Positions 1 to 7,110 of a DNA stretch of 64,000 bases are shown one piece after another (the stretch's first letter is position 1; every line of letters begins with the position of its first letter). The stretch comes from JACVRW01 sp963733885 (GTDB taxonomy: Bacteria; Actinomycetota; Thermoleophilia; Solirubrobacterales; Thermoleophilaceae): positions 372,001-436,000 of the forward strand of contig CAVTES010000009.1 in NCBI GenBank assembly GCA_963733885.1. The letters run 5' to 3'. A model generated the notes under the pieces. It ran no database searches. It had not been told where the DNA came from and was given only the letters and a program-made list of their open reading frames with translations. A program made the position numbers and the translations under genes.

Positions 1-319
1 CGCCCAGTTTCTTACCGAGCAACGGATGGCGGTCCAAGATCGACACCATCCGCTTGCAGTCAGCTTGCCGCTGGACAGTCCAGACGGTCTGCGGTCGCGA
101 GGTTGCTCGTGCCGGCACCGAAGCCAGCGTTCCGACGCCTGACCAGCGACGCAACCTAGCGAGTAGCGGGGTGTCGTCAGCTCGCAGGCGCACGGCAAGA
201 AGGCACTGCCAGGTAGCCCCGCTGTTGTTCGGTTGAATCGCGAAGTGACCGTCGCCGGCGATCAGCCCGGCCACAAATCCCCCGTCATGTTCGGAATCGA
301 TGTTCGTCCACACGAACAC
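1..319 (-). CDS. LAGLIDADG homing endonuclease-like protein, 3' part beyond the window
   Basis: The minus-strand frame is open from a TAA at 350-352 to the window edge and reads about 106 residues from a GTG at 319. Near residue 16-24 it has VAGLIAGDG, the LAGLIDADG helix with its acidic catalytic residue, followed by HFAI. A segment with ADDTPLLARLRRWSGVGTL and one with VQRQADCKRMVSILDRHPL then match the usual order of this fold (beta strands, LL..L....G.G, then I...HPL.gKK). The family cuts long DNA sites and spreads its own gene, or occurs in inteins and group I introns. No splice-junction motif is visible before it, so a free-standing gene is more likely. The GTG start is a guess; no clear ribosome site. 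Family call is good; activity unknown because only one motif is inside the window. Confidence 0.72.
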   Translation of the reverse strand, partial: MFVWTNIDSEHDGGFVAGLIAGDGHFAIQPNNSGATWQCLLAVRLRADDTPLLARLRRWSGVGTLASVPARATSRPQTVWTVQRQADCKRMVSILDRHPLLGKKLG

Positions 320-326
320 AAGTTCG
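313..326. promoter_or_regulatory. LexA (SOS) box-like palindrome CGAACACAAGTTCG
   Basis: The 14 bases match the actinobacterial/Gram-positive LexA box core CGAAC-N4-GTTCG exactly. It overlaps the proposed GTG start of the LAGLIDADG gene, so it could repress that gene; it could also be chance. A second inverted pair (TGTTCG at 301-306 against CGAACA at 313-318) overlaps it. Confidence 0.35.
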
Positions 327-486
327 CATGCCGGTCGGACAGCTTCGAGTTAACCGAAGATCGGTTATCGAGCGGAGTGTTTACACCCGCGCGCTCGCCC
401 AATGTTTGGTGTGGGCTCTCAAAGGCGCCATATGCGGTCCTTTGACAGCCCACACTCGGCGTGGAGGGTACGTTGGGGCGAACCGC

Positions 487-945
487 CTACTCCGACGGAC
501 GCAGCCCGGCCACGTCGAGGCTCGGGTCCGCCGGCGTCAGCCCCGGCGCGTAGTCGCGCACCCAGAAGGTTCCGTCCTCGAGCATCTCGTTGATCTCAGG
601 GGCGCGCATGGTGCTCACGATCAGCACCCTGGCCGGCTCGTCGCCGTGGTTGCCCAGGCGGTGTGCGCCGTCGCGCCCGGCCGGGCAGGCCACCACGTCG
701 CCGGGCTGGAGCCCGTGGATCTCGCCGTCGGCCCTGGTCAGGCTCGGCCGTCCCGCGAGCACGAGGATCATCTCCTCGTTCGCGTAGTGGGCGTGCAGCG
801 GGAAGCTGGCCCCGCCGGGTGGCAGCTCGAACAGCGACGCTCCCAGTTCACGTGCGCCCGCCTGACGCCCGAGCCGGGCGCGGCGCCACGTGAAGGGTGG
901 CTCGTCGCGCTCGGCGTCCCAGTCTGGCTCGAAGAGGTTGGGCAT
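487..945 (-). CDS. cupin-domain protein
   Basis: 152 residues forming a single small beta-barrel cupin. Motif 1 is seen around residues 50-72 (HAHYANEEMILVLAG, giving the two His and the Glu of a metal site) and motif 2 around 85-100 (PAGRDGAHRLGNHG). Cupins of this size hold a divalent metal and serve as small dioxygenases, isomerases or sensory binding domains; the substrate cannot be told here. The gene lies 10 bases downstream of the MarR-type regulator on the same strand and is probably co-transcribed with it. Confidence 0.8.
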   Translation of the reverse strand: MPNLFEPDWDAERDEPPFTWRRARLGRQAGARELGASLFELPPGGASFPLHAHYANEEMILVLAGRPSLTRADGEIHGLQPGDVVACPAGRDGAHRLGNHGDEPARVLIVSTMRAPEINEMLEDGTFWVRDYAPGLTPADPSLDVAGLRPSE

Positions 946-955
946 CGACGGAAGG

Positions 956-1624
956 CTACGCGGGCGCCGGTCCGCCGGCTGCCCGGGCCTCCGCCGCGTC
1001 TGCCGCCTGCGTCACCGGGCAGCGTCCCTCCTCGTGGCCGCACGCGTGGCTGTCGCACAGCCGGCAGATGTAGCCCGCGGCGGCCCGTCCATCGGTGAGC
1101 GCCCCGAGCACCTTCGCGTGCAGTCGTGCGAGCTCGACTCGCTCCCGAGGGTCGAGCGCCGCCAGCGCCTCCTCGAGCTCCTCACGGCGGGCCCTGACCG
1201 CCTCGGCCGCCGCGCGCTGGCCGGCGGGCGTGAGCTCGACCGCCACCGATCGCCGGTCCTTCCCCTCGCTTCGTTCGGCGAGCCCCGCCGCGACCAGACG
1301 GTCGACCACCCGTACGGTCGCCGAGTGCGTCAGCCCGAGCGGGCCCCGCACGGCGTCGATGGGCGACCCGTCCAGGTAGCCGGCGAGGCTGACGAGCGCC
1401 GCCGGCGCGGATCCGCCCTGCGCCGCCCCCCGCTCGGTCGCGGCCCGGACGCGGTCCGCCACCGCCAGCGCGACGGACCCGAGGAGGTTTGTCCCCCTGG
1501 CGAGGTCGCGGTCGCTCGGCGGATCACCTGGCCCGGGCGGGTCGCCGGGCTCGGGCGGGCCACCTGCCCCGGCTTTAGCCAGCCCGGGCGGGCCACCTGC
1601 CCCGACTTTATGTGCATGTGGCAT
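956..1624 (-). CDS. MarR-family transcriptional regulator with C-terminal cysteine cluster
   Basis: The winged-helix domain spans about residues 40-170: a helix with LVSLAGYLDGSPIDAVRGPLG, recognition helix HSATVRVVDRLVAAGL and the wing RSEGKDRRSVAVELT. The C-terminus carries CRLCDSHACGHEEGRC, four Cys and two His that could bind a metal, a feature seen in some actinobacterial MarR proteins. The first ~40 residues are Gly/Pro-rich and come from a tandem repeat (1552-1610), so the true start may be further in; the ATG used sits in a 14-base palindrome shared with the divergent gene. Likely represses itself, the cupin and the divergent membrane protein. Confidence 0.8.
   Translation of the reverse strand: MPHAHKVGAGGPPGLAKAGAGGPPEPGDPPGPGDPPSDRDLARGTNLLGSVALAVADRVRAATERGAAQGGSAPAALVSLAGYLDGSPIDAVRGPLGLTHSATVRVVDRLVAAGLAERSEGKDRRSVAVELTPAGQRAAAEAVRARREELEEALAALDPRERVELARLHAKVLGALTDGRAAAGYICRLCDSHACGHEEGRCPVTQAADAAEARAAGGPAPA
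1552..1610. repeat. two direct copies of a 26-base unit
   Basis: Units at 1552-1577 and 1585-1610 differ at one base (unit begins CGGGCGGGCCACCTGCCCCG and ends CTTTA), spaced 33 bases start to start. They lie directly before the MarR palindrome and within the first codons of its longest reading frame, so they either encode a Gly/Pro-rich leader or are upstream regulatory DNA. Confidence 0.85.
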
Positions 1625-1634
1625 ACATGTATGC
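1621..1634. promoter_or_regulatory. perfect palindrome GCATACATGTATGC, probable MarR operator
   Basis: The 14-base perfect palindrome lies in the 19-base gap between the divergent MarR regulator and membrane-protein gene. It overlaps a -10-like TATGCT at 1630-1635, placed 8 bases before the ATG of the plus-strand gene. Position and symmetry are those of an autoregulatory MarR site; binding is inferred. Confidence 0.6.
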
Positions 1635-1643
1635 TACGGAACG

Positions 1644-2423
1644 ATGGCGGACGGCGTGCAGAATTTGTCCCGGCACGTGAGTAACAAGGCGCAAGGCATG
1701 GGCGACCAGTCGCAGCGCGCGGACGACGACCCGCGGAGCACAACGGATCCTGCCCGCTCGGATCCCGCCCATCCCGCTCCCGACCGCTATGAGCCGCTCC
1801 CTGGAATCGCTGGCCTCCCCAAGTGGATCTGGGCCAAGCTGCCACGTGCCGGCCGCGTTGCGCTCGCGCTGCTTCCTTTCGCGGCCGTCGCCCTCGTTCT
1901 CCTCCTCGGTCCCGGCATCGACGAGTCGAAGGACCGTCGCGCCGAGGCCGAGCGCGAGCGACGCGCGCAGCTGACCGCGGAGCGCGTCCAGCGGATCGAG
2001 GCAGAGCAGCGGCCGCGCTTCCGCCGCGGCGCTCCAGCGGGCCGGGATGTGGCAGCGCGGACGGCGCTCGTGGCCGCGCTCCCCGCGGCCATCGAGGCCG
2101 ACGCACGCCGGCGGGTCGCCGCCGGCGACCTCGACGGTCCGATCCGCTCGGTCGAGTGCGAGCCGTACCCTCGCAGCGTCGATGGCCGCGGCGCCCATCT
2201 CGATCCCTCCCAACCGACCGGGCGCTACTCCTGCCTTGCCGTCACGAGCGAGGTGCGCCCCACCGAGACAAACGAGGCCGCCGTGATCGGCCACCCCTAC
2301 CGGGCCATGGTCGACTTCGACACCGGCCGCTACGCCTTCTGCAAGGTGACGGGCCGGCCCGGCGAGGGCTCGCTCAGCGGGGAGATCCTGGTGCCGGTGC
2401 CCGAGGCCTGCGGCGGTCGCTGA
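1644..2423 (+). CDS. hypothetical single-pass membrane protein
   Basis: 259 residues. A charged, disordered N-terminus (1-65) is followed by one hydrophobic segment near residues 71-88 (VALALLPFAAVALVLLLG), a charged helix rich in Glu/Arg, and a C-terminal domain with three Cys. No family recognised. The start is taken at 1644 because a -10-like TATGCT lies 8 bases upstream (leaderless pattern); an internal ATG at 1698 is an alternative. It faces the MarR gene across the shared palindrome and is probably controlled by it. Confidence 0.6.
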   Translation: MADGVQNLSRHVSNKAQGMGDQSQRADDDPRSTTDPARSDPAHPAPDRYEPLPGIAGLPKWIWAKLPRAGRVALALLPFAAVALVLLLGPGIDESKDRRAEAERERRAQLTAERVQRIEAEQRPRFRRGAPAGRDVAARTALVAALPAAIEADARRRVAAGDLDGPIRSVECEPYPRSVDGRGAHLDPSQPTGRYSCLAVTSEVRPTETNEAAVIGHPYRAMVDFDTGRYAFCKVTGRPGEGSLSGEILVPVPEACGGR

Positions 2424-2447
2424 ACCTCATTCGCCAGACTGCGGTCG

Positions 2448-3068
2448 GTGACCGACCCGCGCGACCGGCCGCTCGGAGAGCAGGATCTCGATCCGGACCC
2501 GCTCGTCGTCTTCCGGCGCTGGTTCGACGCCGCGATCGCCGCGGGCGCCTTCGAGGCCGAGGCCGTCGCGCTCGCCACGGCCACCCCCAACGGGCGACCC
2601 TCGGCGCGGATGGTCCTCGCCAAGGGCGTCGACGAGCGCGGCTTTGCCTTCTACACCAACTACGGCAGCCGCAAGGGCGGCGAGCTCGAGGCGAACCCCC
2701 GCGCCGCGCTCCTGTTCCACTGGCCCGAGGTCGGCCGGCAGGTGCGCGTCGAGGGGCCGGTCGAGCGGCTTCCGCGCGAGGACAGCGAGAGCTATGCCCG
2801 CAACCGCTCGCTCGACAGCCAGTTGAGCGCCCTCGCCTCCCCGCAGAGCCGGCCCGTGCCGAGCCGGGAATGGCTCGAGGAGCAGGTCGCCGCCCTGGCG
2901 CGGGAGCATGAGGGCGGCGAGCTCCCCCTTCGGGACGACTGGGGCGGCTACCGGCTGGTTCCCCACGCGTGGGAGTTCTGGCAGCACCGGCCCAGCCGGC
3001 TCCACGACCGCTTCCGGTACCTGCCGGAAGCGGGAGGCGGCTGGCGGATCGAGCGGCTCGGCCCCTGA
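2448..3068 (+). CDS. pdxH: pyridoxamine/pyridoxine 5'-phosphate oxidase
   Basis: 206 residues, usual length for PdxH. It oxidises pyridoxamine- or pyridoxine-phosphate to pyridoxal phosphate with FMN and oxygen, the last step of the salvage/DXP route to vitamin B6. Seen: FMN-binding RMVLAKGVDERGFAFYTNY (about 46-64), SRKGGELEANPRAALLFHWPEVGRQ..EG (65-95), SRSEL-equivalent SYARNRSLDSQLSALASPQS, and the C-terminal domain with EFWQHRPSRLHDR..Y and W..ERLGP end typical of the family. GTG start. It is followed 20 bases later by a short-chain dehydrogenase. Confidence 0.93.
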   Translation: MTDPRDRPLGEQDLDPDPLVVFRRWFDAAIAAGAFEAEAVALATATPNGRPSARMVLAKGVDERGFAFYTNYGSRKGGELEANPRAALLFHWPEVGRQVRVEGPVERLPREDSESYARNRSLDSQLSALASPQSRPVPSREWLEEQVAALAREHEGGELPLRDDWGGYRLVPHAWEFWQHRPSRLHDRFRYLPEAGGGWRIERLGP

Positions 3069-3088
3069 CGGTGGTAGAAACCCGCGCC

Positions 3089-3781
3089 ATGGCTGACGAA
3101 CCCGTCCTCGTCATCACCGGCGCCAGCACCGGCATCGGCGCCGCCACCGCCCGGCGGGCGGCCGAGTTCGGCTACCGCCTGGTGCTGGCGGCCCGCTCGG
3201 AGGACAAGCTGAAAGCCCTCGCGGAGGAGCTCGGCGGCGGGGACCGGGCGATCGCCGCCCGCTGCGACGTCAGGGACTGGGACGACCAGCAGGCCCTCGT
3301 GGCCACGGCGCTCGACCGCTTCGGCCGCCTCGATGCATACTTCGCCAACGCCGGCTTCGGCGCCAAGCGCGGCTTCCTCGAGGAGACCGTCGAGTTCTGG
3401 AAGTCGATGATCGACACCAACGTGCTCGGCGCGGCCCTCTCGATCCGCGCATCCCTGCCCCACTTCCGCGAGCGCAACCGGGGCCACATGATCCTCACGA
3501 GCTCCATCGCCGGCCGCCGTGCGCTGCCGGGCTCGCTGTACTCGTGCACCAAGCACGCGGTGACCGCGATGGGCGAGGCGCTCCGGCAGGAGGTCTCGGA
3601 CACCGACATCAAGGTCACGCTGATCGAGCCAGGCATGGTCGACACCCCATTCTTCGAGAACCGCCCGACAGGAGCGCTCGAGGCCGACGACATTGCCCGC
3701 GCCGTCATGTTCGCCATGACCCAGCCGCCGCACGTGGACGTGAACGAGATCCTCGTGCGGCCCATCCACCAGGCGGGCTGA
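3089..3781 (+). CDS. short-chain dehydrogenase/reductase (SDR)
   Basis: 230 residues from ATG 3089 (a longer open frame reaches back into pdxH but is not needed). Rossmann motif TGASTGIG at the N-terminus, NAG in the strand-4 position (YFANAGFG), catalytic Ser in ILTSSIAG and Tyr/Lys in YSCTK, then EPGMVDTPF. These define a classical NAD(P)-dependent SDR; substrate unknown. The stop codon is immediately followed by the GTG of the amine oxidase, so the two are translated from one message. Confidence 0.9.
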   Translation: MADEPVLVITGASTGIGAATARRAAEFGYRLVLAARSEDKLKALAEELGGGDRAIAARCDVRDWDDQQALVATALDRFGRLDAYFANAGFGAKRGFLEETVEFWKSMIDTNVLGAALSIRASLPHFRERNRGHMILTSSIAGRRALPGSLYSCTKHAVTAMGEALRQEVSDTDIKVTLIEPGMVDTPFFENRPTGALEADDIARAVMFAMTQPPHVDVNEILVRPIHQAG

Positions 3782-5098
3782 GTGCGTTACGACGTCGTGG
3801 TGCTGGGCGCCGGGCTCGCCGGGCTCACCGCGGCCCGCGAGCTCGCCCGCGGCGGCGCCGACGTGGCACTGCTCGAGGCGCGCAACCGGCCCGGCGGACG
3901 GGTCGAGCAGACGACGCTCGCCGACGGCCGCCTCGTGCAGCTCGGCGGCGAGGTGGTCGGCCCGTTCCACACGGCCTACGCGGAGCTGGTCGGCCAGCTC
4001 GGACTGACCCTGGTGCCCGCCTTTCCCGACCTGCCGGGCGGGGCCACCTGGCTGCTGGCGGACGGCCGCCACGTCGGCGACGACCATCCCTGGTTCGACG
4101 ACGCGGACCGGCGCAGCTACGAGAAGGTCGAGCAGGTGTTCCGGGAGCTGACGAAGAGCGTCGATCCCGACGATCCCTGGTCACACCCGCGCGCCCGCGA
4201 GCTGGACGACATCTCGGTGGCGGCATGGCTGCGCGAGGAGGGCGCCACGCCCAATGTCGTGCGCGCCCGCGAGCTCGCCGCGAACGCGCTCGCCGCCGAG
4301 TCGCACGAACGCACCTCGCTGCTGTCGGACCTGCGCAAGGAGGCGGCCGCCGGCGCCCACGGCTTCTACGACTACGAGGTCTGGGAGTGCCGGCGCGTGG
4401 CGGAGGGCTCGGCGACCGTGCCGCTCACAGTCGCGTCGGAGCTCGGCCACCGCATCCGCTACGCCACCCCGGTCACCGAGGTGCGGATAGCGAGCCCACA
4501 GTGCACCGTCCTCACGGCCACGGGCGAGCGATTCGACGCCGAGGCGGTCGTATGCGCCCTGCCCGTCGGGCCGCTGCGCGCCGTCGCCGTGAGCGGCGTC
4601 TCGAAGGAGCGCCTCGACTCCCTGCACCGCCAGAAGCACGCCGTGGTCGCCAAGGCCGTCTTCGTCTGGGCCGACTCCTTCTGGGAGCGCAACGGCCAGA
4701 ACGGCTCGGTGTACATGGAGACCGGCCTGATCGGGGGCACCTGGACCCAGCGCGAAGGGATCATGTCCACGCTCGTGCCTCCGGAGCGCCTTGGCCCGTT
4801 CCTCGCCACCCCCGAGGAGCATCTCGAGGACACCCTGCTGGACGAGATGGTGGGCGCCTTCGGCGACGAGGCGCGCGCCCTCCAGGCGCTCTTCCTGCGC
4901 CGCTGGGGCGTGGACCCCTGGACGCGCGGCTACATCACGTCGTGGCGCCCGGGCGACGTGATGGCGGTCGGCCCGCTGCACGGCACTCACGAGCCGCCCT
5001 TCTACGTCTGCGGCTCAGACCAGTGGGTCTGCGGCTACATGGAGGGCGCCGTGCGCACGGGGCGCGACGCCGGGCGGGCGGCGCTCACAGCGAGCTAG
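3782..5098 (+). CDS. flavin-dependent amine oxidase/desaturase family protein
   Basis: 438 residues. The FAD-binding dinucleotide fold is at the N-terminus (VVLGAGLAGLTAARELARGG, then LLEARNRPGGR), and the C-terminus has the second FAD contact CGSDQWVCGYMEGAVRTGRDAG. A Trp-rich stretch before it (TSWRPGDV) resembles monoamine oxidase and related FAD oxidoreductases. It probably oxidises an amine or a polyene/sterol-like substrate; which is not visible. It starts directly at the SDR stop and its last 14 bases overlap the end of the convergent LLM gene. Confidence 0.85.
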   Translation: MRYDVVVLGAGLAGLTAARELARGGADVALLEARNRPGGRVEQTTLADGRLVQLGGEVVGPFHTAYAELVGQLGLTLVPAFPDLPGGATWLLADGRHVGDDHPWFDDADRRSYEKVEQVFRELTKSVDPDDPWSHPRARELDDISVAAWLREEGATPNVVRARELAANALAAESHERTSLLSDLRKEAAAGAHGFYDYEVWECRRVAEGSATVPLTVASELGHRIRYATPVTEVRIASPQCTVLTATGERFDAEAVVCALPVGPLRAVAVSGVSKERLDSLHRQKHAVVAKAVFVWADSFWERNGQNGSVYMETGLIGGTWTQREGIMSTLVPPERLGPFLATPEEHLEDTLLDEMVGAFGDEARALQALFLRRWGVDPWTRGYITSWRPGDVMAVGPLHGTHEPPFYVCGSDQWVCGYMEGAVRTGRDAGRAALTAS

Positions 5099-5942
5099 CC
5101 GCGGCCAGCCGCGCGGGAGCGTTCGCCTCCACGAACTCGACCAGCTCGTCGAGCGAGAGGCCCACCGGCGGTGCCACGATCAGCCGGTCCACGCCCAGCT
5201 CGGCATAGGCGCGCACCACATCCGGATCGAGCCGGCGAGCCGGCGTGACTGACACGTGCAGGGGCCGCTCCCGGCCGGCCTCGGCGATCGCCGCGCTCAT
5301 CAAGTCGCGCTGCTCGGCCGTGGCCCGCAGGCCGAGCAGGAACCCATACCACCCGTCAGCGTGGCGGGCGGCGCGCCGGTGCGCGGCGCGGGTGTGTCCG
5401 CCGACCACCACCGGCAGCGGCGTCTGTATGGGCCGCGGGTGCGCGTCGACGTTCTCGAACTCCGCGTGTCGGCCCCGATGTGTCGGCGCCTCCTCCTCCC
5501 ACAGCGCGCGCATAGCCGCCAGGTACTCGTCGGCCCGTGCCCCCCGGCCCTCCATCGGCACGCCGATCGCCCGCATCTCCGGCTCGAGATAGGCGACCCC
5601 GATGCCGAGGATGAGCCGCCCGCCGCACAGCACGTCGAGGCTCGCAACCTGCTTGGCGAGCACGACGGGGTTGCGTTGCGGCAGGATGATCACGCCCGTG
5701 CCGAGCCGGATCCGCTCGGTGCGGGCGGCCAAGTGAGCAAGGGCAACGACGGGGTCGAGGATCGGCTCGTCGGGCTCCATCGGTGAGGGATCCACGCGCG
5801 GGGACGGGACGACCACGTGCTCGCCGGCCCACAGGGAGTCGTAGCCGAGCCGCTCGGCAAGCGCGGCGATCCGCGCGGCCGCCTTTGGGGCCGCGCAGGC
5901 GTGCGAGTTGATGGCGAAGAGGCCAATGGTCGGGCCGCCCAC
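5085..5942 (-). CDS. LLM-class (F420/FMN-dependent) oxidoreductase
   Basis: 285 residues from GTG at 5942; an in-frame start at 6008 would add 22 residues that do not fit the family and would run over the dinB control region. The luciferase-like TIM barrel shows GLFAINSHA at strand 1, AERLGYDSLWAGEHVVVP, RIRLGTGVIILPQRNPVVLAKQ, GGRLILGIGVAY and PLPVVVGGHT..A..RAARHADGW. In actinobacteria such proteins mostly use coenzyme F420. Substrate unknown. Convergent with the amine oxidase and divergent from dinB. Confidence 0.85.
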   Translation of the reverse strand: MGGPTIGLFAINSHACAAPKAAARIAALAERLGYDSLWAGEHVVVPSPRVDPSPMEPDEPILDPVVALAHLAARTERIRLGTGVIILPQRNPVVLAKQVASLDVLCGGRLILGIGVAYLEPEMRAIGVPMEGRGARADEYLAAMRALWEEEAPTHRGRHAEFENVDAHPRPIQTPLPVVVGGHTRAAHRRAARHADGWYGFLLGLRATAEQRDLMSAAIAEAGRERPLHVSVTPARRLDPDVVRAYAELGVDRLIVAPPVGLSLDELVEFVEANAPARLAAASSL

Positions 5943-5977
5943 GCCGCAGCACCCTACCCGGGCAAGTATCCGATCCT

Positions 5978-5996
5978 GGTGTTCACATGGAACACC
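5978..5996. promoter_or_regulatory. inverted repeat GGTGTTC-N5-GAACACC
   Basis: Seven-base perfect arms with a 5-base spacer lie in the 101-base gap between the LLM oxidoreductase start (5942) and the dinB GTG (6044). The half-sites point the opposite way to a LexA box (GTTC-N-GAAC, not GAAC-N4-GTTC), so another repressor is implied. Confidence 0.5.
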
Positions 5997-6043
5997 CAGG
6001 TCGGACACTCGACCAATCCGACCCGCCGCGTAGCGTCCACAAC

Positions 6044-7093
6044 GTGCTGATCGCTCACGTCGACATGGACGCCTTCTACGTGAGCGTCGAGCTCCAGCGC
6101 CGCCCCGAGCTGAACGGAAGACCGGTCGTCGTGGCGGGCAGTGGCCCGCGCGCCGTCGTCACCACCGCCAGCTACGAGGCGCGCAGGTTCGGCGTCTTCT
6201 CCGCCACCCCGGCCGAGCGCGCCCGGCGGCTCTGCCCGCAGGCCGTCTTCGTCCCGCCCGACTTCGACCACTACCGCACCCGCTCGCGCGAGGTGATGGC
6301 GGTGCTCCACGACCACGTCGAGCGAGTAGAGGTGGTCGGCCTCGACGAGGCCTACCTCGACCTCAGCGAGTTCGAGCGCCCCCGGGCCGCCGCCCGGCGC
6401 GTCAAGGCGGCCATCAACAAGCGCGCCGGCCTCGGCTGCTCGATCGGGATCGGGCCCAACAAGCTCGTGGCAAAGGTGGCCTCCGACGCCGACAAGCCGG
6501 ATGGCTTCGTCGAGCTCACCGCTGAGCAGGCGCGCGAGCGCTTCGCGCAGGCCCGGCCCGGACTCATACCCGGGATCGGCCCCAAGACAGCGGAAAGGCT
6601 GCAAAGGCAGGGCATCGAGACGCTCGGCGCGCTCGCAGCAGCACCTGACCAACAGCTCACAGAGTGGTTCGGCCCCCGCCTCGGCCCCTACCTCGGCAGC
6701 CTCGCGCGCTTCGAGGACGAGCGCGCGATCGAGACCGTCCGCCTTGCCAAGTCCGAATCCCGCGAGACCACCTTCGACCACGACCTGCGCGGCCTCGGGC
6801 AGCTGGAGCCTGAGCTGCGCCGCCTCACCGAGCAGCTCTGCGAGACGCTCGAGAGGCAGCAGGCAAGAGGCCGCACCATCGGCATCAAGGTGAGATACGC
6901 CGACTTCTCCACCGTCACCCGCGCCCGCTCCCTCCCTGCTGCAGTCAACGATTTCGAAGCGGTGTGGAAAACGGCAGCCGACCTGCTGCGTCGCCTCGAC
7001 CCTGCCCAGCCGGTCCGCCTGGTCGGCGTCCGCGTCGCCGGTCTCGACGAAGAAGCCCTCCAGCACGACGATCAGCTCACGCTTTCCCTGTAG
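6044..7093 (+). CDS. dinB: DNA polymerase IV (Y-family, translesion)
   Basis: 349 residues from GTG 6044, which places HVDMDAFYVSVE right at the N-terminus as in Y-family enzymes. Catalytic acids are Asp7 in VDMDAF and Asp101/Glu102 in LDEAYLD; the steric and fingers motifs SYEARRFGV and GCSIGIGPNKLVAKVAS are present, followed by the thumb HhH PGIGPKTAERL and a little-finger domain (ETTFDHDL..KVRYADF.T.TR). It copies damaged DNA. The C-terminus lacks a recognisable beta-clamp motif on inspection. No LexA box seen upstream; an inverted repeat of other type is. Confidence 0.93.
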   Translation: MLIAHVDMDAFYVSVELQRRPELNGRPVVVAGSGPRAVVTTASYEARRFGVFSATPAERARRLCPQAVFVPPDFDHYRTRSREVMAVLHDHVERVEVVGLDEAYLDLSEFERPRAAARRVKAAINKRAGLGCSIGIGPNKLVAKVASDADKPDGFVELTAEQARERFAQARPGLIPGIGPKTAERLQRQGIETLGALAAAPDQQLTEWFGPRLGPYLGSLARFEDERAIETVRLAKSESRETTFDHDLRGLGQLEPELRRLTEQLCETLERQQARGRTIGIKVRYADFSTVTRARSLPAAVNDFEAVWKTAADLLRRLDPAQPVRLVGVRVAGLDEEALQHDDQLTLSL

Positions 7094-7110
7094 TAGGTTC
7101 AAACGCTCCT

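Noticed and set aside
5987..6043. Upstream ATG (5987) as the dinB start
   Set aside because: It lies inside the inverted repeat and adds 19 residues not found in Y-family polymerases; GTG 6044 fits better.
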